From: Desmodus rotundus
Taxonomy: Eukaryota > Chordata > Mammalia > Chiroptera > Phyllostomidae
Length of the DNA: 64,000 bases
Direction: 5' to 3'
Assembly (NCBI RefSeq): GCF_022682495.2
Contig: NC_071395.1
Coordinates: forward strand, 56,373,242-56,437,241
Position numbers and translations under genes: made by a program. Below are positions 11,701 through 51,840 of the stretch, one piece after another (position 1 is the first letter of the stretch; each line of letters begins with the position of its first letter). The notes under the pieces are model-generated. The model did not search any database. It worked only from the letters and a program-made list of their open reading frames with translations, and was not told where the DNA came from.

Positions 11701-14700
11701 GCACGCTGTGCCAGACGCACACCATCGACAAGGGGGTGAGAGATGCTCTGGCCAAGGCCCCGCCCCTGGCCTGAGTCCACACCCCCACACCTCAAACAGC
11801 GCTCTCCATGAACGTTGTCTGGCTCCCTGGCTACAGCCCTATGCCACCTGACTGTATCCCAGTCCTCGGATCTCACCCCTGTCCTCCTATTTCAGCCCCC
11901 ATTCCAGGGGGTGCTGAGAGACCCCTGGCTGAGTGGGAGGGGCATGCAGGAATGAGCACCAAGCCCCTGAGAGCCAAGCAAGCTGGGCTCACCTCTCCTA
12001 TCCCACCCACAGTGGTGCTACAAGCGGGTGTGCGTCCCCTTCGGGTCACGGCCTGAGGGCGTGGATGGGGCCTGGGGCCCGTGGACCCCATGGGGTGACT
12101 GCAGCCGGACTTGTGGGGGTGGCGTGTCCTCCTCCAGCCGTCACTGCGACAGCCCCAGGTCAGTCCTCAGGACAGCCAGCAAGGAGATGGAAGGGGCTCC
12201 CCTACTCCCCCTGCCCCATTTCTCTCATGTCCCCCTACCCTTTCCAGGCCCACCATTGGGGGCAAGTACTGCCTGGGTGAGAGACGACGGCATCGCTCCT
12301 GCAACACGGACGTGAGTCCCCCTAAGCCAGGTCCCTGGGAATAAAAGAGGCACAAGATGCCACTGCTGGCCACCTGCGGGCCTTCTCCCTCCCCTGCCCC
12401 TCTACTTGGGCCACCCACCCAGTTCCCCCCTCGAAACTCCCCAGGGATCTGGCTCCTTTCAACTCTTGCAGTAGATGACTCTCCCACCTTGAATACTTGT
12501 TTGGCCACCACCACCCTCTCCCTTCATAGCCCAATTTCCCCAAAGAGCCCTGCCTGCCCCAAAGCTGTCACTGAGCTCCCTGTCACCAAACCCAGTAGCC
12601 ACGTTTGCGGTCTCTGCTTGTGCCGTCTTCTGACCAGGGACCACTGGCCTCCTCGCCTGCATCCCAGTGTCCTACACTCCCAGCCCCTCCTAGCCTGCAA
12701 TTTCTTGTCTCCTTTTCTCAGCTTCTCTACTGCCCCTTTTTTAACGCTGGGGTTCTCCCTGTCTTGTCCTGGGTGTAAACACATCTTATGTGCACACACC
12801 CAATAGGCACAAGGGGGCGCTAAGAGGGGAGAGCTTTTGAGTGAGGGGTGGGCTACTATCTCTAAGGAGTCCACATGCCCTTCACACTCACAAAGAGCTG
12901 GGCACCTTCCCCAGCTTGCCTTGCTCCTTTCTAGGTCCGTTCTCTCAAGAAAGGCCCCAGGGTCTGACACTAGAAACCCAAGCACCACCCCAGCTTGCAC
13001 CTGACATCTAATATCACCTAGTCTCATCTCAGATGCACCTGTCCCTCCAGCCCACTGTCTGGATTTAGCCCAAGCCATCACCCAGTCCTTCACAGCCTCC
13101 TCCCCACCTCCAGCCTCACTCCTCCAGCCCATCTCTGCTCCGAGCAGTAGCTCTTTGCCCTGGGCTCTGCCCTAACTCCATCCCTGGACACCTGGCCTCC
13201 CTCCCTCTCCCGTCTCGTGCCCCCAGGACTGTCCCCCTGGCTCCCAGGACTTCAGGGAAATGCAGTGCTCTGAATTTGACAGCATCCCCTTCCGTGGAAA
13301 ATTCTACACATGGAAAACGTACCGAGGAGGTGAGCCGGGGGCTCAGGAGGCCACGGGAGCATCCAACAGCAGGTGGATAGAGCATCATGGGTCAGCCCTG
13401 AGCCCTCCCCTCATGCAAGAGTGCCAGACGGGACACTGGGAACCCCTATTCCTTCTGCCTAGCCTGCCCAGTATTCTTGAATCTGGGGTCTGTCCCTCTT
13501 GGCCTCCCTTGCCCCAGGGAGCAAGCAGGGAGCCCCAGGGCCTCCTGGCCCTTGGTATAATGGGCCCATGCCCCCCAGGGGGCGTGAAGGCCTGCTCACT
13601 CACCTGCCTGGCAGAAGGTTTCAACTTCTACACGGAGAGGGCAGCAGCCGTGGTGGACGGGACACCCTGCCGCCCAGACACAGTGGACATTTGTGTCAGC
13701 GGCGAGTGCAAGGTGGAGGGGACTCCCAGAGAGAGGGAAGGGGGTGGGGGACTGGGGAGATGGACACTCACTGACACCCCCCCCACCACTGCCCTCCCTA
13801 GCACGTGGGCTGCGACCGGGTCTTGGGCTCTGACCTTCGGGAAGACAAGTGCCGAGTGTGTGGGGGTGACGGCAGTGCCTGCGAAACCATCGAGGGGGTC
13901 TTCAGCCCGGCCTCACCAGGGGCCGGTGAGATACACCCCCCTGCACTGCCACACTCCCCACTGGGCTGAGGGCAAAGCTGGCCCCCACCACAGTAGTCAA
14001 GATTAGAAAATTCTCAGGCCCAGGGACCCAGTGGAGTGTTGAGACCCAAAAAAGTCTTGGGGGACCCAGAGATGCCCCAGATCAAGGTCAAGGACTGGCC
14101 TGGGCTCTGGAGCCTAAATCTTGGTAATTAACATGTCCAAGAGGGTGGGAACCAAAATTTCTCCCCACCCCCATACAGGGGACCTCCTGCCCAAGTGTGG
14201 TTCAGGAGACAGTGGGAGTCCAGGCAGATTAACCAGAATTTGGGACACAGGTGGGCAGGGACGGAGGATTCCCAGGAGCCCATGATCATCCAGGCTGTAA
14301 ACTGTGAAGCCTACTGCGAACCCCACTCTGACGGCTAAAGCCATGTCACCCTGTGTGGGGCAGAGCCTCCACAGCACCCCCACCTTTCTGCCCAGGCCCA
14401 GACCTGCTGCTTGATGGAGAGAGAGAGCAGGGGTGAGGGTGGGGCAGACTGGACTATTTTGGTGGTTAGAGAGGCAGGAAAGTTTGTTTGCAATCCCAGC
14501 CTACTTCCTAGCTGTCAAACCTGGGCTTTGCTTCTCTGAGCTTCAGTTTTGTTCTCTGTAAAATGGGTATAATGATAATCTACTTCCCAGGGCTGGAGCT
14601 GGGGACACAGTATGAGGTCCCTATAAGCGTTTAGCACAGTAATGGTTAGCTGCTATCATCTGGGGTCACAGGAGGCGGGCAGGTGTGGGGGACAGGTCAA

Positions 14701-17593
14701 GTGGGTGACACCTAGCTTCACTGTCCAGGGTATGAGGAAGTCGTCTGGATCCCCAAGGGCTCCATCCACATTTTCATCCAGGACCTGAACCTCTCCCTCA
14801 GTCACTTAGGTGAGCTGGAGGGCAGGGGCAGAGGGCTGGGGGTCAGCTTGGCTGAGATTCTGACTCCTGTGCTACCCCTCAGCCCTAAAAGGGGACCAGG
14901 AGTCCCTGCTGCTGGAGGGGATGCCCGGGACCCCTCAGCCACACCGCCTGTCCCTGGCTGGGACCACCTTTCAGCTGCGACCAGGGCCAAATCAGACGCA
15001 GAGCCTAGAAGCCCTGGGACCCATTAATACATCTCTCATCGTCATGGTAATGGTGGAAGCAAAGTGCAGAGGACATATCATTGTGGGGACTCCAAGCCTG
15101 ACTTCACTTTGATGCACTCCCTCCCCACCCCAGGTGCTGGCCCACACAGAGCTGCCTGCCCTCCGCTACCGATTCAACGCGCCTGTTACCCGCGATGCAC
15201 TGCCCCCCTACTCCTGGCACTATGCACCTTGGACCAAGTGCTCTGCCCAGTGTGCTGGAGGTGAGGCCAGGTTGGGGCCAGGTGGAGCACTAGTCACCTG
15301 ACCTTCTTGATGGGGCAGGGCTGAGCAGTCCTCTCACCCACCCCCAGGCAGCCAGGTGCAGGCTGTGGAATGCCGCAATCAGCTGGACAGCTCGGCCGTG
15401 GCCCCACACTATTGCAGTGCCCACAGCAAGCTCCCCAAGAGACAGCGCCCCTGCAACACAGAGCCCTGCCCGCCTGAGTGAGTACCCGCCAGCATGCAGG
15501 GTCGAGGTGACAAATACTGCAACGGCCTTGCTGCTGAGATCAGAGGAGGGAGTGGTCCCAGGATTGGGATGACAGTGTTCCCCAAGGTCGGGTCTGGGCT
15601 CTCCTGGAATCAGAGTCGGTGCTCCTGGTCAAGTGCAACTTAGCCACCTCCTCTTGGGGTGATGTGTCTTCCCACCCCAGTGTGGACACAGGGAGACGAT
15701 GTTCCAAGTATGGGCTTCCCACTCGGTGTCGGCTCCATAGCAATGCTGGTTGCTGGGCAGAGGGAGGATATGCTAGAGCCCCAGGGTCAGGGTGCCCTGC
15801 TCTATACTCTCAGACCCCCGTGTCCCCCACAGCTGGGTTGTGGGAAACTGGTCACGCTGCAGCCGCAGCTGTGATGCGGGTGTGCGTAGCCGCTCCGTTG
15901 TGTGTCTGCGCCGCATGTCGGCTGCGGAGGAGAAGACGCTGGATGATAACGCATGCCCACAGCCGCGCCCACCGGTCTTGGAGGCCTGCCATGGCCCCGC
16001 CTGCCCGCCGGAGTGGACCGCTCTTGACTGGTCAGAGGTCAGCCACCCCTTCCCACCTTTGCCCAACCCACTTGCTGTGCAGCGCAGGGCGGGACATGGG
16101 TGCTGGGTGCCCGCTGAGGTACCGTCCCACCGCCATAGTCACCAGCCCCTTTCTCTAGCCCTAATGGACCATCCTGGACTGGTCCAAGGTTAGCCAGCCC
16201 CTCCTTGCCATCACTGGACCAGCAGCATCCTTCCCACTCCCTGTGCGCGTGGGGACAGGAGGGTGGAATGGCCCAATGAGCATGAAATGCCCCCTCCGAC
16301 TGCAGTGCACCCCCAGCTGCGGGCCGGGCCTTCGACACCGCGTAGTCCTTTGTAAGAGCGCAGACCACCGCGCAACATTGCCCCCCGCACACTGCTTGCC
16401 TGCAGCCAAGCCGCCAACCACCATGCGCTGCAACTTGCGGCGCTGTCCCCCTGCCCGCTGGGTGGCAGGAGAGTGGGGCGAGGTAGGTGGGTGCCCCTGG
16501 GGGGTGGAAGCCAGGACAGGAGCGGCTGTGCAGTGGCTCATCCAAGATGCCCCACAGTGCTCTGTGCAGTGCGGCCTCGGGCAGCAACAGCGCTCGGTGC
16601 GCTGCTCCAGCCACACCGGCCAACCGTCATGGGAGTGCACAGAGGCCCTGCGGCCACCTGCCACACAGCAGTGCGAGGCCAAGTGCAACAGCACACCCCC
16701 CGGGGACAGTCCTGAAGGTATGTGGGGCAGGAGGCCAAGGGGCACCAGGAGAGTCCTGTCCAGAGGAAGCCACAGGAGAGTGTGGGGGTCCTGACCGTGG
16801 GCCAGAATCCTTCCCAACCACTGAAATGCCTTTTTGTCTCCTGCAGGCCAGTATCACTGTCCCCTCCCTGCAGACATTTATTAAGTGCCACTGTGTGCCA
16901 AGTATTTTAGGCACCTGATCCTTTTGGGGGCCCAGACTTGGGTCACTCCCCCAGCCACCTCCATGACCTTCAACTTATATTCACCTCCACCGATAGCATT
17001 ATTTTCCTACTATTCTTTCTTTAAATCAGAGTTTTTAACCTATAGTATAATTGATGTCTTGGGCCACATGATTCTTTGTCGTGGGGCTGTCCTGTGCATT
17101 GCAGGATATTTAGCAGCATCCCTGACCTGTATCCCCACAGATGCCAGTAGGATCCCTTTCCACCAGTGGGGACAGACATCGCCAAACATCCCCTGGAGTG
17201 GGGCAAAGTCACATCCCCTAGAGAACCACTGCGTTAAATATACCCCCCCCTTTTTTTTTTCTATTTGAGTAAACTTTTTCGTAGCAATAGATTACTTAGG
17301 GGGGCACAGGAACCAAACTGCCTGGGTTCATCTTCCACCTCTTGCCTTCATTTTCTCCTCTGTCAGGGGGTAAAAAATATAGTCACTTGAGAGCGTGCTG
17401 CATTAGAGAGGTGGAATAAAATAATCCACGTGAAGCCCAGGGGCTCCAAGACCTGATTCCCACCCCGCTCCCACCCTCTGCAGAGTGCAAGGATGTGAAC
17501 AAGGTCGCCTACTGCCCCCTAGTGCTCAAATTTCAGTTCTGCAGCCGAGCCTACTTCCGCCAGATGTGCTGCAAAACCTGCCATGGCCGCTAG
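3498..17593 (+). CDS. ADAMTS10: ADAMTS10, secreted zinc metalloprotease, complete coding region in 24 exons
   Basis: Coding exons: 3498-3585, 3817-4163, 4517-4673, 5613-5830, 7232-7315, 7407-7552, 7966-8009, 8156-8261, 8354-8500, 8695-8836, 11628-11735, 12013-12158, 12248-12311, 13227-13329, 13579-13712, 13802-13925, 14729-14809, 14883-15046, 15134-15260, 15348-15477, 15833-16037, 16306-16482, 16558-16717, 17484-17593. They sum to 3312 nt, 1103 residues plus TAG. That is the length I recall for human ADAMTS10, and the residues match it nearly throughout. All 23 introns are GT-AG and phases join without a break. Domain order: signal peptide, prodomain, reprolysin-type protease, disintegrin-like, TSR1, Cys-rich, spacer, TSR2-5, PLAC. 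The family member is secreted, binds fibrillin-1 and supports microfibril assembly; human loss causes recessive Weill-Marchesani syndrome. No frameshift or premature stop is seen, so the gene looks intact. Confidence 0.96.
4674..5612 (+). repeat. Degenerate minisatellite-like intron, ADAMTS10 intron between coding exons 3 and 4
   Basis: From about 4745 to 5580 the sequence keeps returning to diverged versions of a phrase like CAGACAGTTGGGCAGTGGGGC (at 4760, 4828, 4895, 5420, 5530 among others), separated by 30-50 bases. This suggests an old, eroded tandem repeat of short period. Open frames through it are Gln/Ser/Thr-rich and not gene-like. The period was estimated by eye. Confidence 0.4.
5831..7231 (+). 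other. ADAMTS10 intron with MIR-type SINE relics
   Basis: About 5970-6210 reads as a + strand MIR: GGAGTCAGCCTGGGCTGAAATCCCGGCTCTGCCACTT-like core, a 'CCTTGGACAAATGACTTC' segment and a 'AAATGAGGGTAGTGATAGG' tail. Further MIR-like 3' parts lie near 6395-6510 and 7020-7160 (cAGTTT plus AAAATGGGRATRAT). No coding potential is seen. Confidence 0.55.
7767..7793 (+). repeat. (TCAG)n microsatellite in ADAMTS10 intron
   Basis: Six uninterrupted TCAG units plus a partial unit are seen in the intron between the exons ending 7552 and starting 7966. This is a simple tandem repeat, probably length-polymorphic. Confidence 0.85.
8837..11627 (+). other. Largest ADAMTS10 coding intron (2.8 kb), MIR relics only
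   Basis: The donor GTAGAG follows TACGGG at 8836 and the acceptor is CCCTCAG at 11621-11627. A MIR-like copy is visible near 9790-9995 (CATTTAAGCTC, ACAGATGAAGAGACTGAGGC, AGAGCTGGGATTTGAATCCAGG) and another near 11320-11460. The rest has no recognisable gene; the frames in 10.6-11.2 kb show no family similarity that I recognise. Confidence 0.55.
12312..13226 (+). other. ADAMTS10 intron, no recognisable feature
   Basis: A CT-rich intron between coding exons 13 and 14, with donor GTGAGT and acceptor CCCCAG. Long antisense frames here are incidental to the composition. No transposon was recognised. Confidence 0.5.
13926..14728 (+). other. ADAMTS10 intron with a MIR relic
   Basis: The donor GTGAGA and acceptor TGTCCAG join GGG GCC G to GG TAT GAG in phase. 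About 14490-14650 is MIR-like (CCTGGGCTTTGCTTCTCTGAGC, AAAATGGGTATAATGATAAT). Nothing else is recognised. Confidence 0.5.
14729..17593 (+). other. ADAMTS10: ADAMTS10 spacer, TSR2-5 and PLAC coding block
   Basis: Exons 17-19 encode the Cys-poor spacer. Four further thrombospondin type-1 repeats follow: TSR2 starts at [15 protein letters not shown] (exon 19), TSR3 at [13 protein letters not shown] (exon 21), TSR4 at [13 protein letters not shown] (exons 21/22), and TSR5 at [13 protein letters not shown] (exons 22/23). The last exon (17484-17593) encodes the PLAC module with six closely spaced Cys, ending MCCKTCHGR and TAG. NxS/T sites such as NWSR are visible. Confidence 0.88.
16718..17483 (+). 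other. Last ADAMTS10 intron, no gene
   Basis: Donor GTATGT and acceptor CTGCAG. An AT-richer patch near 16980-17260 resembles an old interspersed repeat, but I could not name the family. No coding signal is seen. Confidence 0.45.
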
Positions 17594-18245
17594 GGGGCGC
17601 GCGGACCCCTGAGGCACAACTGAGCGCCGGCTTGGGAGGGGGTCGGGAACGGGTTGCAGCCGGCCAGCCTGAAGGAGTACAAGGGCAGGAGCTGGAAGTG
17701 AAAGGTTGAGATGGAGCCGGAAGTTATTTATTGGAAACCCCTGCAGGGCCCCAGGCTGGAAAATGGAATGAGGCTGACCATCCACAGGGCCCCTCCTCAG
17801 CCCCTTTCCCACTTCACAGTGAGACGCTCTCCAGGGTGGGTTGGAAGAGGGAACAACTATTTGACTTAGCGCCCTTTTCACCCACCCCTAGGGAGTCCCC
17901 CAAACTCCCCCATCTTTGATCGGAATATATACTGTGAAAAGTGGGGGTGGGGAAGGGAGTCAGTGGTGCCCTGACCCCCAGCACTGCCCTATCCCTTCAC
18001 TCTGGGCTGGACGGGGTCTGTGTCTGCCATGAGGAAAAGGGGAAAGCACCACCTCCCTGATACCCTTCTCCTGACCATTCCAGCTACAGGGGTGGGTTAG
18101 AGGTGGGAAGACCACTTTGACCTTTGCCTGTCCCAGGGGATCCAACATCCAGGCAGCCCCGTCCTGGTGCTGCAGGCCCTGCCCTGGGGCCCACACACCC
18201 CTTGCCAGGAAGTGCTACATCAATAAAGCTCTGTCTTGTGTAGAT
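17594..18245 (+). other. ADAMTS10: ADAMTS10 3' UTR
   Basis: The untranslated tail runs from the TAG to just beyond the AATAAA hexamer at 18222-18227. A GT-rich downstream element (TGTGTAG, then GTGTGTGTGTCC near 18258) follows, so cleavage near 18240-18250 is likely. Confidence 0.7.
18222..18227 (+). terminator. AATAAA poly(A) signal of ADAMTS10
   Basis: Canonical hexamer about 630 bases after the stop codon, followed within 40 bases by GT-rich sequence. It is the first well-placed signal after the stop. Confidence 0.8.
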
Positions 18246-18249
18246 TTCC

Positions 18250-19535
18250 GCACGTGGAGTGTGTGTGTCCCTGCCCCAGACTGGAAGCAGCCCCAGCAGC
18301 CTGGAAGGGGGCTTTTTACCAGACTAGAGCCCAGTGACCTTAGGACAGATATACAACTTCCTGGGGAGGCTCTTGAAGCCTCAGGGTCTGGCACCTGCCA
18401 TCCTAGCCATCACACTCCTGGTCCCTCCACAAGCTCCAGCCGCATATGCCTTTGCTTGAGCTGTTTCCTCAGCCAGCTGTGCCCTTCCCTTCCCTCTTCA
18501 CCCGGTCAACTCCAACTTACCCTGCAGTCTCAACATAAGGTTGCCTTCTCCCAGAAGCCTTCCTTTATGCTCCCAAAAGGTGGGGGTCCTCCTGCTGCCT
18601 GCTATTTACTCTGAGTGCTTGGAGGCATTTGCTGAGGTGTGCGGGTGCCAAACCAATCCCGTGGCCCATGTTCCCAGCAAGAGTTCCAGGGAGAAAGGAG
18701 TGCCTTCTCATCTGTGGCCATGAAGGGGCTATGGGCCCTGGCACCCCCAAGACAGGATGTTGTGCAGCCCTGGACCACAGGGGTAACCCGGCCCCCCCTG
18801 CCTCCCTGCCAGGCTTCCCCAGGGCCTCTGCCACCTCCTTGTTCTGTGGCACAGTGAGGTGACAACCTCTCAGAACTGCCATTTCTTCAAATATCTGGAG
18901 GAGACCAGTACATGGCCTGCTGATCTCCCAAAGTTCAGGCCATGAGTTCATACTTGATCAATCCAGCGTGTATCAGATGCTGGGGGGTTGGGGGGGCTCA
19001 TGCACCTGTTTTATGAGAAAATGGGGCAACCCTGCAAGTAGCAGAGCTGGGGGTCATTAAATCCAGAGCTGACCTGCAAAGTGTGGGACCTGGCAGGAGT
19101 ACCTGGCTCCTGGTCCCTCCACTCCCGTTGCCTTCCCCTGACACATACACACCTACTTACAAAAACTGTTCTGAAGGAAGGACCAACTGAGGCTGTGCTG
19201 GAAGCAGGTGTTTGTTCAGGGATGCCCAGAGAAGACACATGTCTGAAGTGGTTTTGTAGAGACCTGGGCAGCCCAAATGCTTCCTGGGGTCACCCTGAAC
19301 AGAGCAGTCAGTCCTGCAGCCAGCTGACCTGCATGCTCCTTGCTGCAGCCCCTGTCACCAAGGAGTTGGAGAAGGGGACTTCTGGGGTCTGGCAGCAGCT
19401 GCCATCAATCCTTGACCTCTCCCTTCAGGCTCAGAGCCCCAAATAGCCAGCTCCCTCAGCTCTGCTAGCTGCAGGAGCTCCCTCCCCGCCCCCTGGGCCC
19501 AGCTTCCCTCCCCTGTAGCCACGGGCCCCTCCCAC
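18250..19535. other. Intergenic spacer between ADAMTS10 and MYO1F
   Basis: About 1.3 kb with no supported gene. Antisense and sense frames are short and show no family similarity. The two genes are tandem and closely spaced, as I recall for human 19p13.2. Confidence 0.5.
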
Positions 19536-19698
19536 CAAAGGAAGTGAGAGGGGTCTGTTGTAAGAGGAACTAGGGCTGGGAGTCTGGTGAAGGAGAAGGA
19601 GCAGGGCCATGCCTGAACCACCCCCTGGAGCCCTCTGAGCCTTCACCCCTCCCACAACCCATTCAGGCACCCCCAGAAATCCAGACACCACCCCTGCC
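19536..19698 (+). promoter_or_regulatory. MYO1F: Probable MYO1F promoter/5' UTR with ETS (PU.1-like) cores
   Basis: Upstream of the initiator codon lies AAAGGAAGTGAGAGG (19537-19551) and AAGAGGAACTAGG (19562-19574). Both have purine-rich ETS cores of the kind bound by PU.1, and there is no clear TATA box. This suits a gene expressed mainly in myeloid and lymphoid cells. The start site is not determined; the 5' UTR probably covers the last part, up to CCCCTGCC before ATG. Confidence 0.45.
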
Positions 19699-49816
<30,118 letters not shown>

Positions 49817-49925
49817 GTGAGTCTGCACGGAAGTGGGGGCGGAGCCAACGTGGCGGGGCCAGCAAGCGACCAATCAATGCTTAAAAGGTGGAGCCAGTGT
49901 GGCTGGCCAGAAGTGGGTGAGGGGA

Positions 49926-50165
49926 NNNNNNNNNNNNNNNNNNNNNNNNNNNNNNNNNNNNNNNNNNNNNNNNNNNNNNNNNNNNNNNNNNNNNNNNNNN
50001 NNNNNNNNNNNNNNNNNNNNNNNNNNNNNNNNNNNNNNNNNNNNNNNNNNNNNNNNNNNNNNNNNNNNNNNNNNNNNNNNNNNNNNNNNNNNNNNNNNNN
50101 NNNNNNNNNNNNNNNNNNNNNNNNNNNNNNNNNNNNNNNNNNNNNNNNNNNNNNNNNNNNNNNNN
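49926..50165. other. Assembly gap (240 N)
   Basis: A run of 240 undetermined bases begins 109 bases into the intron after MYO1F exon 24, and the sequence after it is the upstream region of EVI5L. The length is probably nominal. Frames that run through the N are meaningless. Confidence 0.99.
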
Positions 50166-50580
50166 CCTCCTTCAGTTGTCAATCTTCTTTATAGACGCCC
50201 CCCAACAGTTGTCATGGCTTGGTTTGAGGGGCAGATGATAATGAACATCTCAGGACGTCTCGTTATTGGGCAGAGAGCCCGACTCTGGGCGGGGCTTAGT
50301 GCCAAAAGCTTACTGCCTCAGTCTGGCGTTCCTCAAGGCCGCAGCCTTCTCTCAGGCACACACCCCTCTTTCCTCCTTATTGGCCTCTCCGGGTGTTGAT
50401 CAACAGGATTCTATATTCCGATAGGAAAAAGTACCCGTCCTTCACTGCTTTCCTAATTTCAATTCGCTTTTCTCTTCGGAGGAAGCAACCTTCTGGCCGT
50501 AGCCAGAATACTGTTCACGGAATGGCCACGGAATGGCCAAACAACCCGTCACTCCTGCCTTGTGGGTGGAGCCACGGTAA
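50166..50580 (+). other. Upstream region of EVI5L, no gene recognised
   Basis: About 400 bases between the gap and the CpG-rich block. None of the missing MYO1F tail or SH3 coding sequence is present. GGGCGGGGC-type GC boxes (near 50287) and a local duplication (AGTTGTCAATC / AGTTGTCATGG near 50174 and 50207) are visible. Confidence 0.5.
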
Positions 50581-50800
50581 CTAGGGGCGGTGAATTGGCG
50601 GACTGGGCCTCGGAGGCGGGGCAGAGGCTTCTGTCAGCCGGTGAAATGGCAGCGGCTGAGCCGTCGGCCCCAGCGGTCCCGGGGGGCGGCTGAGGGGGCC
50701 GGGCCGGTGCTGCGGTGCTAGCGGCTCGGCGGGGATCCGGCGGCGCGGCCCGGGACTGTGAGGTTCGGCACGACGATGGCGGCGCGCTCTACGCAGGTAG
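50580..50800 (+). promoter_or_regulatory. EVI5L: CpG-rich promoter and first exon region of EVI5L
   Basis: Dense CpG with GGGCGG and GGAGGCGGGGC boxes, no TATA box, and a consensus donor ACGCAG/GTAGGG at 50797. It is the first CpG island upstream of the EVI5L coding exon on the same strand. The assignment to EVI5L rests on position and orientation and was not tested against transcripts. Confidence 0.6.
50640..50796 (+). other. EVI5L: Probable 5' non-coding exon 1 of EVI5L with two upstream ATGs
   Basis: The donor at 50797 closes an exon of unknown start. ATG at 50646 opens a 15-codon frame ending TGA at 50691-50693. ATG at 50776 opens a frame that crosses the splice junction and stops at TGA 63738-63740 in the next exon (10 codons). 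Neither is in phase with the EVI5L start as a fusion, so both would act as upstream ORFs if transcribed. Confidence 0.5.
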
Positions 50801-51599
50801 GGAGGTGGAGTGGGCCGGGCCTCCTGGGTGCCTTCTCAGGCCGGTGACCCCGGGCTGTGGCCCACGGGGGGCTGGGCAAGACCGGGAGTCGGGCCGCTTC
50901 GCCCAGGAAACCGCCCTGGGAGCCCTCTGCATCGCAGCACGGACCCTGGCCGTCAGCCTCAGGCCGTCTGACCTCCGCCCACCCTCGTTCCTGACGCCTC
51001 CCGACTTCTCAGGGCCCTTCCCAGGACCCTCCCGAAAGTCTCCCCACCCCCACCCGTCCCTCCTGGGAAGTCCCCTCAGACCAAGGACCTTCGTCCACCT
51101 TCTTTACTGACCCTCAGGACCCCTCCCGGGACTCTTCAGGATCTCCCCCAGCCCCCATTCCGCAGACCTGCCCCCAAAGGCCCAGGACAACACCACCCCT
51201 TCTGATCCCTTAGGATCCCTCCCATCTGCAGAACCCTTGCCACCCCGTCCCTCTCACTTCCCATCCTATCGGCCTACACCTGCCCCTACCCCCAAGGATA
51301 CCAGCCTCAGGGCCCTCCCTGTCCCTCCCTTCTGACCCCACAGGACCCCCGCCTAGCCTCTATAAATCAGGATTCCTGTCCACAGGCCTCACCTCAGTGC
51401 CCCTGAAAATCATTCCTGGGGTCCTCCCAGCACACTCCAGTAGCTCCACGCACACACACACACACACCTGACCCTGACTCATCTTGATCCCTGCTTCCTG
51501 GAAGTCCACACTCACCTCTTGGTCAGCACTACCTCCCAATTGTTATGAGCCCCCCTCCCCACCCAGAGACACACGTCTTTCTGAGAGCCTCACATAGCT

Positions 51600-51840
51600 C
51601 ACACACACACACAGTTATCGCACAGAGAGATACTCATGAACCACCACTATCCCCCCCCCCAAAAAAAACATACTAACAGGCATCCTGGCACCCACCACAG
51701 ACATTCAGGAGCCCCTGACATGCACATGTACACATATATACACACAATCAAACACATGGACCCCCAACATACACAGAGAAACTCAGGACCTCCAACACAG
51801 ACCAGGCAGTTGGAAGCACACACACACACTCACTCACACA
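51600..51840 (+). repeat. CA-rich simple-repeat tract
   Basis: Repeated CACACA blocks interspersed with ACATATAC and CACAGAG, with a C/A homopolymer pair (about ten C then eight A) at 51650-51668. A shorter (CA)n lies at 51449-51468. Length is likely polymorphic. Confidence 0.7.

Larger units (their letters stand above)
8695..13925 (+). other. ADAMTS10: ADAMTS10 disintegrin-like, TSR1 and Cys-rich coding block
   Basis: Exons 10-16 cover residues about 446-719. Exons 10-12 hold the Cys-rich disintegrin-like module (CRFQHG, CKYG, ELWCL). TSR1 begins in exon 12 at [19 protein letters not shown], with the WxxW and CSxTCGGG thrombospondin type-1 signature, and ends in exon 13. Exons 14-16 carry the Cys-rich module, with [11 protein letters not shown] near 13853-13885. 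These ancillary modules give substrate and matrix binding in the ADAMTS family. The boundaries are approximate. Confidence 0.88.

Noticed and set aside
12524..13132. 202-codon antisense frame in an ADAMTS10 intron
   Set aside because: It has Trp/Gly/Arg-rich composition with no family similarity and sits inside a CT-rich intron. It is a composition effect.
16161..16817. Long antisense frames opposite the TSR exons
   Set aside because: They are shadows of real sense exons (TSR4/5) and of the introns between them.
50715..51110. 131-codon frame over the EVI5L CpG island
   Set aside because: It reads through a consensus splice donor into Pro-rich intron and does not match EVI5L. It is a GC-rich open frame by chance.
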